64,000 nt of DNA from Podocnemis expansa (Eukaryota > Chordata > Testudines > Podocnemididae). The notes beneath the pieces are model-generated. The model ran no database searches and was not told the DNA's origin. It saw only the letters and a list, made by a program, of their open reading frames with translations. The DNA lies in contig ML681997.1 of NCBI GenBank assembly GCA_007922195.1, positions 14,643,267 through 14,707,266 on the forward strand, given 5' to 3'. Made by a program: the position numbers and the translations under genes. Of the stretch, positions 21,443 through 33,315 are shown piece by piece. Numbering within the stretch: position 1 is the stretch's first letter; each line of letters begins with the position of its first letter.

Positions 21443-23190
21443 TATGTGGCCTATAGTTTCTCAGTTCAGGCCCATCTCCAAATAGAATTAATGTGTTTTG
21501 CCTTGGGACACCACCAGGACTTCAGAAGCATATACAAATTAACTTAGACCTTATCACTCAATTGAGCAGCAGGCTACTTAAATGTGAAGAGAAGGCAAAC
21601 TTTTCATACAAGTAGCTGATTGGCTTTCAGGGGCTCCAAACAAGTTGGCTATGCTACAGGTATTCCTCACAATTCAAGGTATGAAAATTCATAATCTGAT
21701 TTGCACTGTCAGATTAAAATAAAGCCCAACTTGACCAATGAACAGGAGATTGATTTCTGAATGTTGTCCCTTTATGGATATGCATTTAATTAAGAAATGT
21801 GCAGTATTGAAAACTTAAAACATTGAGGTGATTGGAGACCCTCTGCTTTAATTACGGTATGTAATTTAATTGTGTAATTATTACTACATTAAAGAACACA
21901 ATTACCTTTTAAATCTTCCTAAGAACACACTTTTATTACATTTTTATGACTTTGTAATGATATGATATTTTATTATTCTTTAGAAATGATTTTATGATTA
22001 AACAGTTGTAATATATGATCTATTTTAACATATGGGCACATTATCCTGTAATCATTCTTATAATTCTGAATATATGATGGAAAATGAATGACCTAGGATA
22101 TTCCAAAGGATAACTTTCTTAGATTGTCTGACTAAGTAATCCATCAAGATGTGGGCTTGAATTTTAGCCCCAAATTCTCTTGGGGTGTAAATTGATAGAA
22201 AGAAGTCATGACTATCTATTGTGAATCTATGAAAAAAAAACAGTTTGAGGCAAGATACTATTATGGAGAAGTCATGGATGAGATGACTCATGATGGAGTT
22301 GTATATGAGAACCTGGAAGCATCTTGGAGAGAAGAATGTAGTTATAGGATTATATTTTGTTCTCATTCACACCAAGGTAAATCAGGAGAAACTTCATTAA
22401 AGACAATTGAGTTTCACTAGTGTATAGCAAATTTGAGATCCAAGCTGTGTGTGAGACCAGTCAGAGGTCTATAAATCAATCAGACAAAAATCCTGAGAAG
22501 AGGATGTTTTCCAAAATACGTAACCAGGATGGAAGGTCCATGGTTACTGTAAGGGTCTGAAGAACCAGACTGGCCTGAAACACATGCTAAGCTAATTTCC
22601 TCCCTCATTTTGCATTAAGGACAATGTTCTATAATTTTACAATTTATTTTCATCTCTTTTCCTTTAGTTTTTATTAAGTAAATAGTGTTCCTGTTTCATT
22701 TTGTTTTAACAGTTCTCATTGTCCTTTAGACTTTGATATTCTATATAAAACTTTCATCCTTTGTTCCACCCTGCCGTTGAGACTTGTCACATTCACTTAA
22801 ATGAGAATAAGAAGTCTGACTTTGATCTGCTGTGATTAACACATAACATAAGGAGGAACAAGATTATTGCCTTATCGTCTTAAAAAGTTGCAAGTCTTAA
22901 AGAGACATTCATGACCAATCCTTCTGTTGTGTGATATATTTCAGCACTGGGGAATTAACCTGCAACCCTTGTTACTTTGCATTTATATGATAGGCCCTGC
23001 GTTAGGAAATAAAAGGTTTTTAGGCTGTATGAATCAGACTCTTCATTGGCACACACAGATGGAACTTCATTGACAACAATGAAGTTACTGCAATTTACAG
23101 CAGTAGAGAATGTGCTCTACTACACACATATTATTTCTGTTAACGCCAGGTCAGGGAAACTATGCCCACATACCCTGGTGGTAATCTCCT
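21443..23190. other. Unassigned AT-rich sequence
   Basis: About 1.7 kb with no recognised repeat or exon. The stretch 21,840-22,020 is rich in TAATTA and TTTAATTG words. The open frames (102 codons minus, 70 plus at 22,058-22,420) overlap each other and match nothing I know. Confidence 0.4.
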
Positions 23191-23196
23191 TGTAAA

Positions 23197-23237
23197 TACG
23201 AGTAGTAGTACTGGTGGTGGTGGTAGTAGTAGTAGTA

Positions 23238-23278
<41 letters not shown>
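23197..23278. repeat. Trinucleotide microsatellite (AGT/GGT/AAT)
   Basis: GTAGTAGTACTGGTGGTGG grades into GTAGTAGTAGTAGTA and then about eleven AAT units. The neighbouring units differ by single substitutions, the mark of one array drifting through variants. Confidence 0.95.
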
Positions 23279-23280
<2 letters not shown>

Positions 23281-23360
23281 GCTCTTATATAGATTTTCAT
23301 TTTTATATCTCAGTTTATCCCTGTTTTACAGATATGGAAACTGAAGCAAATGAACAAAAA
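23279..23360 (-). repeat. MIR-like SINE fragment
   Basis: Minus-strand match to the distal MIR part: CAGTTTCCATATCTGTAAAAC and adjacent sequence, next to the AAT microsatellite. MIR 3' ends are often followed by such arrays. Confidence 0.5.
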
Positions 23361-23518
23361 TAATTAGACTAGAATAATCTGTTACTTTCTGTGCACATTT
23401 TTAACATGCCAATAATTTTTCCCCATCTTAAGAGTTTCAATAATATGTTCTGAGATACTTAGTGAACTGATGAACATTCAGTGAAAAACTCATAAATTCA
23501 TGAATCTTTATGACATTG

Positions 23519-23626
23519 GGTGAAACTTTCAAAAGCACTGGGATTTAGGAGCAGAAACTGCATTGTCTTTCAATGGGTCTTGTGCTCCTAAATCACTTAT
23601 TAACTTTTGAAAACCCCACCTATTAT
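23519..23626. mobile_element. Small palindromic MITE
   Basis: An inverted repeat: TTTCAAAAGCACTGGG and GATTTAGGAGCA on the left, TGCTCCTAAATCACT and AACTTTTGAAAA on the right, around CTTTCAATGGG. I recognise the layout as a common reptile foldback repeat. Non-coding. Confidence 0.65.
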
Positions 23627-23772
23627 TATTTTGTGTCTAACCACATGTGTTGCAAATATTTTACAACTGTGAAAGAAGTTAGAAGAAACTAGAGTGTGAG
23701 ACTATATGAGAATGGAGATAAAATACTTCATTTCCCACAGGTGTTGGGTTTTAGATAACAGAGTTTGTATAA

Positions 23773-23863
23773 CAAACAAACAAGGAGTCCTGTGGCACTT
23801 AAAAGACTAACAAATTTATTTTTTGCATGAGCTTTTGTGGGAGAAGATCCCACTTTGTTTATA
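23773..23863 (-). mobile_element. PLE tail fragment
   Basis: Minus-sense tail: ACAAGGAGTCCTGTGGCACTT, AAGACTAACAAATTTATT, GCATGAGCTTTTGTGGGAG. Flanks TTTGTATAACA and TTTGTTTATACA may be an imperfect TSD. Confidence 0.85.
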
Positions 23864-25230
23864 CATATATAGCATACAAATGGTATATAACATACCATTT
23901 CCTCGAACTGTTATTACCACGTCCATTTCAATTACTGACAGGTAGAAAATATAATCTCCATGTACTAATTTAATAATAAACTCCTCTATACATTATGCAA
24001 CATTTGTGAATAGTATCTTTGCTGTGTGATGTAGTGGGATAGAGTAGCTGAGCTATAAAAATTAATACTTTGTAGAGAAACCTGAATCATGCTGTGCAAT
24101 AAATGATCATAGTTCATCTCCAGATTTTTAAAAAACTGAAGGTGGTTACTGAATCTGCACATCTGAAATGCTTTTCATACTGTGCTCAGAGTCACAGCTG
24201 GCCGATGAAGTGGGGAAGCTAACATCTATGTCCTTGATATCTATGGTTAAAGACAGAGAAGAGTGTTCAGTGTAGAGTTTTACTCCCTTTGGTCACCATA
24301 TGGGATACATGAAGTGTACTATTTCATTCTGCTCCTTTTTTTTCTAAGACAGAGAGAGAGATCTTTCATGCCGATTACCTCTACTGAAAAGAAACCAAAC
24401 AATAAAGAGCTGTTATGCTGTAACTTAGTGTTTGTAGTAGTATGTTTGGGAAAAATGATATATTTGCCATGGCTATTTAAAAGTGTTCCTCATTACATGA
24501 AAATGCCATTTTAAGTTGGTTGCTGGAAAAAGAGAGAAATAAAGCCCGCAAATCTGATGATATTTGCTTTATATATGGGGATATCTGCTTTATATCCAGA
24601 TGTGGATATGCCTAGACCATTTTTGCATATGGTGGATCAGATATTGATCTCAAAGGTGGGAAAGCAGCTGTCTGAAGCTCATAGCCTTTGAAGCTGCTTT
24701 CTCACTTTTGAGATCTGGGCACTGAGACAGGCCATGCTCAGATGCTTGACTGGGGCTCAGGGCTGACTGCTGATCACTTGTCTGGCAGTTTCAGGACTGC
24801 AGTGCAGATGGGGATAGATATTAAAGACATTGTGGATTGTGAGTGGAATACAAGTTGATTCAGTAGGATGCAGGCTAGAAGTGGATCAACATTTTTATAT
24901 CCATGCAGGGCTCTAGTGACAGGGAATCTGCTGCAGAGTGGGGATAGGTAGAGACTATTATTCAAATTTTGTACTTCTCATGAAGTGTTTGAAGGTGCAC
25001 TTTGACTGAAGATAAGAAGTTTTGGAAGGGACTGATAGTCCATTTGATTCTTCCCTAATCTATTGCCTTTTATGGGGCATAATAAGTAATTAGGGAAGGG
25101 TAATAAACTGGTTAATGCAGCTGTTTTTTTGACAAAGAAGAAAGGTAAATGACTTGATAAAATGATATTTTAAGCATTTATACAATTCTCTGGTGTATCA
25201 GTGACTGAAATGTATCAGTGACTAAAATTT
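23864..25230. other. Mostly unassigned; possible old repeat at 24,540-24,730
   Basis: No gene seen. At 24,540-24,730 short words recur (GGATATCTGC, GGATATGCC, CTCAAAGG(T)GGGAAAGCAGC against GAAGCTGCTTTCTCACTTTTGAGA), the last pair inverted, suggesting an old foldback element. Confidence 0.4.
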
Positions 25231-25234
25231 TCAA

Positions 25235-25432
25235 TATAATTGTCCTTTCCCCAGGAGATAGGGAGGTGCTATTTTCCCCATTGTACAGATGGAGAACTGA
25301 GGCACAGAAAAGCTGACCTGCTCATGATCACATAGGTAGTCTGTGGTGGAGCAGGTCATTGAACTTAGCTTCCTGAGTCCTAGGATATCACCCTAGCCAA
25401 TGGACCTAGTCCACTCTAATCTTCTTCAGCAA
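25235..25432 (-). repeat. MIR-like SINE
   Basis: Reads as an antisense MIR: CCATTGTACAGATGGAGAACTG, GAGGCACAGAAAAGCTGAC, TGATCACATAGGTAGTCTGTGG, ending in a box-like CACCCTAGCCAATGG. Ancient and diverged. Confidence 0.7.
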
Positions 25433-25679
25433 GATGGATGACAGACTTTATCAAAAGTCCACTGAAGTCAATGGCAGTCTTTTGACTTCAACTGTCATTG
25501 ATTTAGATCCTAAAAGAGGACTCTTCAGGCAATACCAAGTCATTTTAGGGGACCAAAGGGAATCACTGAGGAGCTTTCTGAATAGAACAGATGAAATCCA
25601 GTTTCACTTCTGCTGGAATGGCAAAAGAAAGACAATTGGCAGTGGCTTCCAATTTCATTTAATGTCTTTGGGTATATCT

Positions 25680-26074
25680 ACACTGGAGGCTCTGTTGTCA
25701 ATTTAAGAAGGTTAATTTTAAGCTGACTTAAAGTGAACCTTGTTAAGTTGACTCAGAGAGTCCACATTCCAAACTCCTGTAGACTACCCATGCCCATGCT
25801 GGCAGCTGCTAGGTCAACTTAACGCTTAATTCGACCTTATTAAATTGACTTAAGCCAGTGTAGATCGACTTAAGGGCTATGCCCTGTTTATGTTGGCATA
25901 AATTGACTTAATAAGGTTGACTTAAGTGTTAAGTCAACCGTATGAGGTGGTATTATTAAGTGGATTTAAGGAAGTGCTTAAGTTGACTTAATAAATTCCC
26001 AGTGTGGACAGAGATTTCCTTAGATCAACTTAAGGAAGGTTAAGCTGACCTAAGCCTCCAGTGTAGACATACCC
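25680..26074. mobile_element. MITE, TTAAGTCGACTTAA-word subfamily, 395 bp
   Basis: Near-perfect inverted ends GGGTATATCTACACTGGAGGC and GCCTCCAGTGTAGACATACCC. Flanks are CTTT (left) and TTTT (right). The body is filled with AAGTTGACTTA, TTAATTCGACCTTA and TAAGTCAACCG words, mutated forms of a TCGA-centred palindrome. Non-coding. Relatives lie at 31,073 and 32,902. Confidence 0.88.
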
Positions 26075-26470
26075 TTTTGTTTTCCCTATCCTTACTAATC
26101 CCATAAAGAATGACAGGATAAATGCACATCCCTGTCCAAAGAAATTATAATTTGTAACTCAGATTTTGTCCAAAATCATTCAGCTAAAAAGGTAGTTCAG
26201 TCTCATCCTCATTGTTGCTTTGGGTGGAGGAAAAAAAGAATTTTATTACCAGAGGCTCAGGTTTTTTTTGTTTGAGCAGTGTTTTAAGAAGAATGAACTG
26301 TGAAGATTGTTTGTGGATTATATTCCAAATCAGCTTCATTTGCTATTTAATTGTCTGTATACAGTGTAAGCAATGTCACTAATTATTAGTTTATGTAAGC
26401 CTCAACGTTTTGCAAAAAGGAAGAAAAAGCTCTATTGCCTCTTTCTTCTATCCATCCAAATCAATATCTT
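26075..26470. other. Unassigned non-coding sequence
   Basis: No feature recognised. Confidence 0.4.
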
Positions 26471-26807
26471 TCTGTAACTGAATTTAAGGACACTTCTAAA
26501 GAGAACACTGTTCCAAATATCAAACCTAGACATCTCCCACAGCAGCTTAAGACAATTGCTCCTAGTTCTGTCATCTGCCAGCAGTGAGAACAGCCACCCT
26601 ACCTCTATCCTCCTAGGGCCTGGAACCCCTCTTCAGGCTGCAGTCAAATCCCCCTCACTCTTCTCTTCTGAAGACTAAACAAGCCCAGTTCCCTCGTTTG
26701 TCATATGCTCCAGCATCCTAATCATTTTTGTCCCACTATGGTGGACACTCTCCAATGTGTTCAGAAGCCCAGTAAAAACAATGAGAGTCCTGTGGCACTT
26801 TATAGAC

Positions 26808-29157
26808 CAGACGTGGCCAAACTGCGGCTTGCGAGCCACATGTGGCTCTTTAAAGAAAAATTGCAGCTCCCAGGAGAGTGGAGGAGGGAAGGGCGGCAGG
26901 TCGGGAGCCAGGGGCAAGAAATTTGCAGTGGTCGGGGACAGCAGAGAGGCGGCGGCAAGGTGAGAGCTGGCAGCGGAGGAGCAGCCTTGTGAGAGCTGCA
27001 GGAAAAAGCAGTATGGTCAGAGCCAGGGGAGGGGCAGCCCGGGCAAAGCCTGCAGCGAAAAAGCAGCCTGGTCAGCGCAGGGGAGGAGGAGAGGGTCCGC
27101 ATTGAGAGAGCCTCACTGGCAGAAAACAGCAGTGTGGTGAGAGCCGGGAGGGGAGAGGCAGTGTTGTGAGAGCCTGCAGGGAAAGACAAGCACTCAGACC
27201 AAGTATCTGCTGGATTCTACAGTTTACCCACACAATATTAATTCTACCCTCCTTGTCTGTGTGCATAATGATAGTCTTTAATTACATCAGTGCATGATTT
27301 TTTAAATACTTTGTTTTCTGGGTAAATATTTTTAAAACTGGCAACATAAATTGAACAAGAACAAGTCTACAATGAACTACAGATAAGTGATGATAATTAG
27401 CAATTTAAACCTGAAAAGCAATTGTAAATTAATTTTCTTTTTTAAAAGTCACCTGGCATTTTGTAATATAATGCAAAATTATTTCTCTAGTATTTCTATT
27501 TTGAGAATTAAATAAAAATAATCAGAAATGACTGAAAATTGACACAAGTGTTACATCCAAAACCACTGACCACTATCAAAAGGTTATTAAAACCCCCCCT
27601 CTATTTAAAGAATGTTACAAGTACTTATTATGGATCATGGTTCATTTTCAGCATGCAAAATGATTTAGACTTAAGATAGACCACCACTACTGAAAACTGG
27701 CTTTAGAAAAAAAATTCCTTAAAGTTCATTGAACAAGTGTGCCTGAGACATCAGTATGTCATCTGTTTGCAGAAGGAACTGCTAGCACATTTATTTTATA
27801 AGAACATTTTAATTAATATAACTAAGTCAATTACCAAGATAATTTACATTCACTGCAAAGTTCAATAGCAGCACTATACTTCTACTGATTAAATAGCAAT
27901 CAACATGTATTAATTCTTCTTGGTTGTATAGTCAAAATCTATTTATATTTCAGAGCAGTCTTCATGAATGACTCGATGGGTATCTGAGCCCATTAGACAA
28001 AAGCAATTGTTTTGAAGGGCTGAGGACGGAAAACTGTGTTGTAAACTTTCTGAAAAAAAATCTCTCACCAATAAAAATTTTACTTTGTATTATAAAAACC
28101 AAATAATGATATTTAGAATTTATACAGGGCCTGACCCCAAACTGAATAAACTCAATGGGATTTTTTCCATAGTATCTTCTGTGCATGGACTCCAAAGAAC
28201 TTACTGAAACAGCCTCTGATCTTGCACTTTCTGTCCCCCTAAATTCTCATTGATCTATTGTGATTCTGAATGGTTGAAAAGGTGTCCCTGTGTGCATCTC
28301 TTCACAGGATTAAGATGAGAGCAGTGTTTTCCCTTACTATATTACTCTCATTTTAAAATTAATTGTGTCTGAGTCCTCAGACCTTTTGTCTTCACTGTGC
28401 ATGAGTATTTTAGTGAACAAGTTTACTGGCAGAAATATTGGCAGGGAAGTGGGGGCATGGTAGGTGCTGGGATGGGATGGGAGGCAGAAGTGCTGCATGG
28501 TTGAGGAGAGCAGAGAAGCGGCAGCAGTGTGGTAAGAGATGGCAGGGAAGCGGTAATGGGGGCTGGGGGAGAGAAGCATGACATGGTCAGAGAAGCCATA
28601 GCATGTTTAGATTTTCTCATAAGCCCTAATGCAGCTTACTCATTGTTAAAATAAAATCATGTTTTACAAGTCCTAAACATGATGTGGAATACTAAGAAAT
28701 GAAAATACAAAGGAGAAAAGTTTAAAACTGAAGGTAGATTACTTGCAATTTTTGGCAGAACTCACTGCTGTGAAGCATCATATTCTACAATGAAATTCAG
28801 AACATTGTGTAATACTTAGAGATCAGCATCTCAGAGCTTTTACCTGCTGCACTATCAAGTTACTGCCCAGATTTAAAGAAAAAACTTGCCACAAGCCTGT
28901 AGTGTTCTACATCTAGCAATAGCTAAATTTTTACTGTATAGGCCTAGTTTCATGGCCATCTTAAATAATTATTAGAATCTGACATTAGTGGATCAATATT
29001 TTCCCTGTTTTTTCAATAAAATTAAAGTGTGCAATGAATTTAAGCTTAGTAATTTTGGAGTAGGCAAAAATATGTGGTTATATGTCTCAGTGCGGCTCTT
29101 GAAGGTTTAATAATCGACTTGTGCAGCTCTTGAGTTCTGTAAGTTTGGCCACCCCTG
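26808..29157 (-). mobile_element. Non-autonomous hAT element, family A, copy 2 (2.35 kb)
   Basis: Perfect 8-bp TSD TTATAGAC at 26,800-26,807 and 29,158-29,165. Ends are CAGACGTGGCCAAACT and AGTTTGGCCACCCCTG type inverted repeats. It is in the opposite orientation to the copy at 1,098-2,912 and about 0.5 kb longer: it has more units of a 45-50 bp GC-rich array (26,940-27,190) and about 350 bp of AT-rich sequence (27,200-27,550) absent from copy 1. No transposase. Confidence 0.93.
26940..27190. repeat. GC-rich minisatellite in hAT family A
   Basis: Degenerate units built on GTGAGAGC(T/C)GG, AGGAAAAAGCAG and GTGGTCAGAGCC. Copy 1 has fewer units at the matching place (about 2,680-2,790), so the array varies in length between copies. 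Confidence 0.7.
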
Positions 29158-29806
29158 TTATAGACTAACAGATTTCTTCAGGCATAAGCTTTTGTGGGCT
29201 CCAACCCACTTCAGATGCATGAAGCCCAGTAGGTTCACAAATCCAGTTCCCTCATAAGTCATGCACTCCAGCCCCCTCATCATTTTTTATTATACTCTGC
29301 TGGAGACTCGCCAATATGTTCACATCCATTCTGTAGTAGAGGACCCAAAACTGGACCAAATACTCCAAAAGTGGGCTCACCACTGCAGAACAGAGGGGAA
29401 TAGTCATTTCCCTTAATCTTCTGGTACTGTTTCAACTAAAGCAGCCCATTATGCAGTTAGGTATCTTGACAAGGGAACACTGTTGAGTCATATCTAGATT
29501 CTTCTCCATTGTAACCTCCATGTCATTTTCTGCAGAACTTCTATCTATTCAGTTGATCTCCAGTCTGTAGAAGTGCATGGGATTCTTCCATCATAAATGC
29601 AGGACTCTGCACTTGTCATTGTTCAACCTCATCAGATTTCTCTTGGCTCAATCCTCCAATTAGTCTAGGTCACTCTGTATCTAATCCCTGCTCTCCAGCA
29701 TATTTACCACTCCCCCCAGCTTAGTGTCATCTGCAAAATGAATCACACGATTACATTCATGAACCACACATGAATTACATTCAGATGACTTATTCAAGAT
29801 TTAGAC

Positions 29807-30341
29807 CAGGCAGATTGGCAACCTTTGCCAACCCTGTGCCTGACCCTCAGCTGGTGCTGGTGCCCCCACCAGCTTTAAAAAAGTGGTAGCTATCTGAAAA
29901 TTCAGTGGCAGCCATGGCTGGAGCATGTGGGGGATGGAAGTTGATTTTCAAGCCTGACACTGAAAGAAGCCACATGTGGAAAGAAGCCTTCTGGAGTGTC
30001 TCCTCTTGGGGGTCCCCAGGCATGCCAAAGAAAGAAGCTGCCCAGAGCAGCTCCTTTTGGGGTTCCCAGGCATGCTATGGAAAGAAGTTGCCCAGTGTAG
30101 CTCCCTTGGCAGGAGCATTCTGCAGAGAGGAGCAGCTTCTGGCAGCTTATTTCTGCACCATGCCAGGGGCATGGTCATCTTGGGGACCCCTATATCCTAG
30201 TTGCCCCCTGAAAGAAGCCACCTGGAGTAGCTTTCAGTGACAGGAGTGGCAACTTCTGGGGTGCTGCAGAGGGTGCTGCATAGTGCTCTGAATAGGCTCG
30301 TGTGCCATGGTTGGTGCACATGCTGGAGTTGCCTACCCCTG
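29807..30341. mobile_element. hAT MITE with internal tandem repeats, 535 bp
   Basis: Flanks ATTTAGAC (29,799-29,806) and ATTTAGAT (30,342-30,349), 7 of 8 identical. Ends are CAGGCAGATTGGCAACC and GTTGCCTACCCCTG, inverted. The middle has three to four units of about 65 bp sharing GAAAGAAG(C/T)(C/T)GCC and TGGGG(T/G)(T/C)CCCAGGCATGC (29,955-30,240). The short frames across it on both strands are products of the array. Confidence 0.88.
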
Positions 30342-30349
30342 ATTTAGAT

Positions 30350-30915
30350 TTTTCATTTAAAAAAATGAAAAATTGCACATCTAACTACCTGGGTTCAGGA
30401 GCATTTACTGTTCCACTTGAAATTATGATCCAGACCCTCCTCCTGTGATGCATGTCAAGGATAAAGGAGGGGACTGGTTAGGAATCCAGTTAAGTTATAT
30501 GTTCCTTACCTAATGCATTTCTAGTCTTTCTGCTTGTCAAGTTTGTTTTCATTCCCTTGACCAGATCTTCAAATGTTCAACTTATGGAGTTGACATGACA
30601 TTTTTTGAAACACTAGACTGGCCATTGGAGCTTGGCAAGAAAGAGAGAATTTAGCTGAGAATAGCGGGTAACGAAATACTATACCTCCCCTGGTGACCAT
30701 ATTCAAAATGTATTCCACGAGCTAGGCAGAACCAATTCAAGGATGACAGATTATACAAATGGGAAGTTTCCTTTTATGATTCACCTTTCAATTATTTGTA
30801 CTTCTGTAATGAAAAGCAAGGTTAATCTGCACTGCTTGCTTGTAAAACTGGAGCTAATGAGAATTATTTAATGTGTGCAAAGTGTTTTGCACATGCAGTG
30901 TGTCATTTGCAAAAC
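30350..30915. other. Unassigned non-coding sequence
   Basis: No repeat or gene recognised. Confidence 0.4.
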
Positions 30916-30920
30916 CACTC

Positions 30921-31028
30921 AGGCCCAGCTCGTCAAAGGTATTTTGGTTACTTGGTAGATTTCAGCCTGAGTATTTAGGCTTGAATGGAAGTAAGAGCCT
31001 ATATATCTTTGAGGATCTGAGCCTCAGA
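30921..31028. mobile_element. Small palindromic MITE
   Basis: Inverted ends AGGCCCAGCTCGTCAAAGG and CTTTGAGGATCTGAGCCT, with TATTTAGGC words inside. Same style as the foldbacks at 23,519 and 44,200. Confidence 0.6.
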
Positions 31029-31072
31029 ACTGGACTATTCTGCTCTGTTGTAATCAATGGCTGCCTCTGCAC

Positions 31073-31475
31073 TGGCAAGTTAGTTTGAATTAAGGAGCCT
31101 TAATTTGAGCTACTTTAGCACCTGTCCACCATAGACTTTCACTAGTTTGAATTAAGGAATTCCTTAATTCGAGCTAATGAAAGCTTAGTTTGAATTAGTA
31201 ATACCTGCATTTAGTTCTAACTAAGCACTTAGTTTCATTCTTAGTTCAGACTAACAGCAGTGTAGCCCAGGATTAAGCTTTAATTCGAACTAAATAAATC
31301 TGAATTAGGGCAGTTATTTCAGATTAACAAATTGCACTAACTTGACTTAAAGTTTAAGTCAAATTAGTGCACTTTGTTAATTTGACTTACTAAGGTCAGT
31401 TTAGTTCAAATTAAGGTAAAATTTATTAGTTTGACTTTGTTAATTCAAACTAACTTTTGTAGTGTAGACATAGGC
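31073..31475. mobile_element. MITE, TTAATTCGAACTAA-word subfamily
   Basis: Ends GCCTCTGCACTGG and AGTGTAGACATAGGC are eroded forms of the shared terminus. The body holds TTAATTCGAGCTAA, GTTTGAATTAAGG and AAGTTTAAGTCAAATTAG words. No TSD could be confirmed. Confidence 0.8.
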
Positions 31476-31626
31476 AGTGAGAGGTTTACCATTGACTTCA
31501 GGGAGTTGAGGGTTAAGCCAACACTGAGTGCTTTGAACATCTCACCTGTGAAGTTGAATAAAACACACTAAGAGTTTGAAAATTCCTGGCAGGGCAATGC
31601 ATCATTCCCAAAGCTTGAGTCTGCCT

Positions 31627-31845
31627 TAGGCTATGTCTACTTTCATGTCAGTGCATACAGTATATACATTGCACACTCCCCTCTGACAGCATAAATATAA
31701 ATAGTATTGTAGATAGTCAGGCACTGTTTGGGCAAACAGAGTGAAAACTTGCTAGGAACAATTCTTTTGGTTTGCTGACGAACTCCGAACTGACCTTGTA
31801 ACTTACCCATCTCTGCATGTATATACACACCTAACATACAGTGTC
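31627..31845. repeat. Isolated MITE terminus
   Basis: TTAGGCTATGTCTACTTTCATG begins at about 31,627 like the left end of the MITEs in this window. No matching right end was found before the PLE tail at 31,845. Confidence 0.4.
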
Positions 31846-31953
31846 CATTTCAGGCATCTCATGAAGTGGGCTTATACCCACAAAAGCTCATGTGATAAAC
31901 GAATTTGTTAGTCTTTAAAAGTGCCACAGGACTCCTTGTTATTTTGTCTTATA
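31846..31953 (+). mobile_element. PLE tail fragment
   Basis: Plus-sense tail: CATCTCATGAAGTGGGC, CCACAAAAGCTCATG, AATTTGTTAGTC, GTGCCACAGGACTCCTTGTT. Confidence 0.88.
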
Positions 31954-32900
31954 GAGTTTCTCAAGCTTTTCCTTATTGTGACCCCATGATAACACTATAT
32001 CTTATAAAGTGAGTTCCAGTTCAGAACTGAGTTTGCCAGAATGAAAACAAGCATTACAAAACTTATATTCTGAATCTAAATATCTTTCATTAAAGAAATA
32101 AAACCAAGACAAGCAGCATCATAAGTTTTGTCATATAACAAGACCCAGCTGTGAGGAACAGAATATCCCTTAATCATAAGTGCTAGAAAGCCATTATTGT
32201 CAGAGAGAAAATAGAAGACATTAACACAATATGAAGAAAAGGCCAGATGTGAGAGAGATACAAGAAGACAGCAAAAGAGTAGAAGAAAACTAATTCCCTA
32301 TTGTTTCTATGCCTCTTGCAAAAGCACTATTAAATAGAGAAGACTTCCCTAAAAGCATCTAATTTTTCATACTTTACTTGAATGCACAAAGGAGTAATAA
32401 CAGGAATGGGCCAGTTCCTGTTCTTCTTATTTGCATAAGGAATTCCTGGAGTCAGTAGTAAGGCACGTAGGATTTGGCCTTGAGAAATATAAGAGCAGTC
32501 AAAAGATGTTGTAGCAGAGAAAAAAAAATATATATATATATAGGCAGCACTTGTTGGGTGATCAGTTTTTGGCCAGGACAGTCCCTTTCTCGAGCACTGT
32601 CTTGGTGATCCTTACCTTTTTGGCAAAAGTTGGATCTTTGATCAGTTGACAAGAGCAAATAAGACAAAAATCTCTTTTGTCTGAAAAGTGGGTTGTGGAG
32701 GAATGTGAGGGGTAGAGAGCAGTGATGCCGGCCCCACATATGGAAGGCTAAAGCTAGCTCCTGGTGAAATATGATCAACCTAAACACATGCTTATGAAGA
32801 GACCTAGAGAATGATCTCCTTCCACAAGACCCTCATTTTAATATGTCTTCCATGTAATAGTAACAGGTCCTCTACAGGAACTGGAAAACCATAAACTCTA
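31954..32900. other. Unassigned; short TA microsatellite
   Basis: No gene recognised. Eight A residues followed by about eight TA units lie at 32,520-32,542. The 111-codon minus-strand frame (32,452-32,787) has no known motif. Confidence 0.4.
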
Positions 32901-32901
32901 C

Positions 32902-33311
32902 AACTATGCCTACACTAGAAAAAGTTAGGTCGATTTTGATAATTCATTTGACTTTAAGTTGAGCTAAACTTCTCCTTATTAAGTCAAATTAAGAAAGTGG
33001 ACTAAGCTGACTTAAAGTTAAGTTGACTTAGTCCACTTTGTTAATTTGATCCAACTGCCCTTAATTCGACTGTAATAAAGTTGAATTAAGGGTTAATCCC
33101 GATCTATACCATCTTTAGGTCTACCTAAGGAGTTGAATTAAGGTTTAGATTGACTTAACAGCTGGTTCTTATGAATCTGAATTAAGCTTTCATTAAGTCA
33201 TCTTAAGGAATTTCTTAATTCAACTTAATGAAAGTCCAGTGTGGACAGAGACTAATTTAGGTCAAATTAGGCCTCCTTAATTTGACCTAAATTGCCAGTG
33301 TAGACATAGCC
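32902..33311. mobile_element. MITE, TTAAGTCGACTTAA-word subfamily
   Basis: Ends CTATGCCTACACTAG and CAGTGTAGACATAGCC are inverted. The body is made of TTAATTCGACTG, AAGTTGACTTAG and AATTTGACCTAAATT words. No clear TSD. Closely related in content to 25,680-26,074. Confidence 0.82.
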
Positions 33312-33315
33312 TATG

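Larger units (their letters stand above)
26775..29220 (-). mobile_element. PLE tail nested in CR1 and split by a hAT
   Basis: An 11-bp duplication GAAGCCCAGTA lies at 26,764-26,774 and 29,221-29,231. Inside it are AGTCCTGTGGCACTTTATAGAC on the left and TAACAGATTTCTTCAGGCATAAGC and CAGATGCAT on the right, together about 88 bp of PLE tail. The remainder is a hAT with its own TSD. Confidence 0.92.
26475..29798 (-). mobile_element. Antisense CR1 LINE split by a PLE tail and hAT
   Basis: Minus-strand CR1. The 3' part lies at 26,475-26,774 and the RT/post-RT part at 29,221-29,798. In the minus sense the latter encodes FADDTKLGG (about 29,712-29,740), carrying the paired aspartates of the RT active site, followed by MRLNNDKCRV (about 29,604-29,640). 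The two parts become contiguous when the nested PLE and hAT and one copy of an 11-bp TSD are taken as insertions. Stops throughout. Confidence 0.8.

Noticed and set aside
20897..21547. 216-codon plus-strand frame
   Set aside because: GC-rich core of a partial MITE; antisense to another open frame and without motif.
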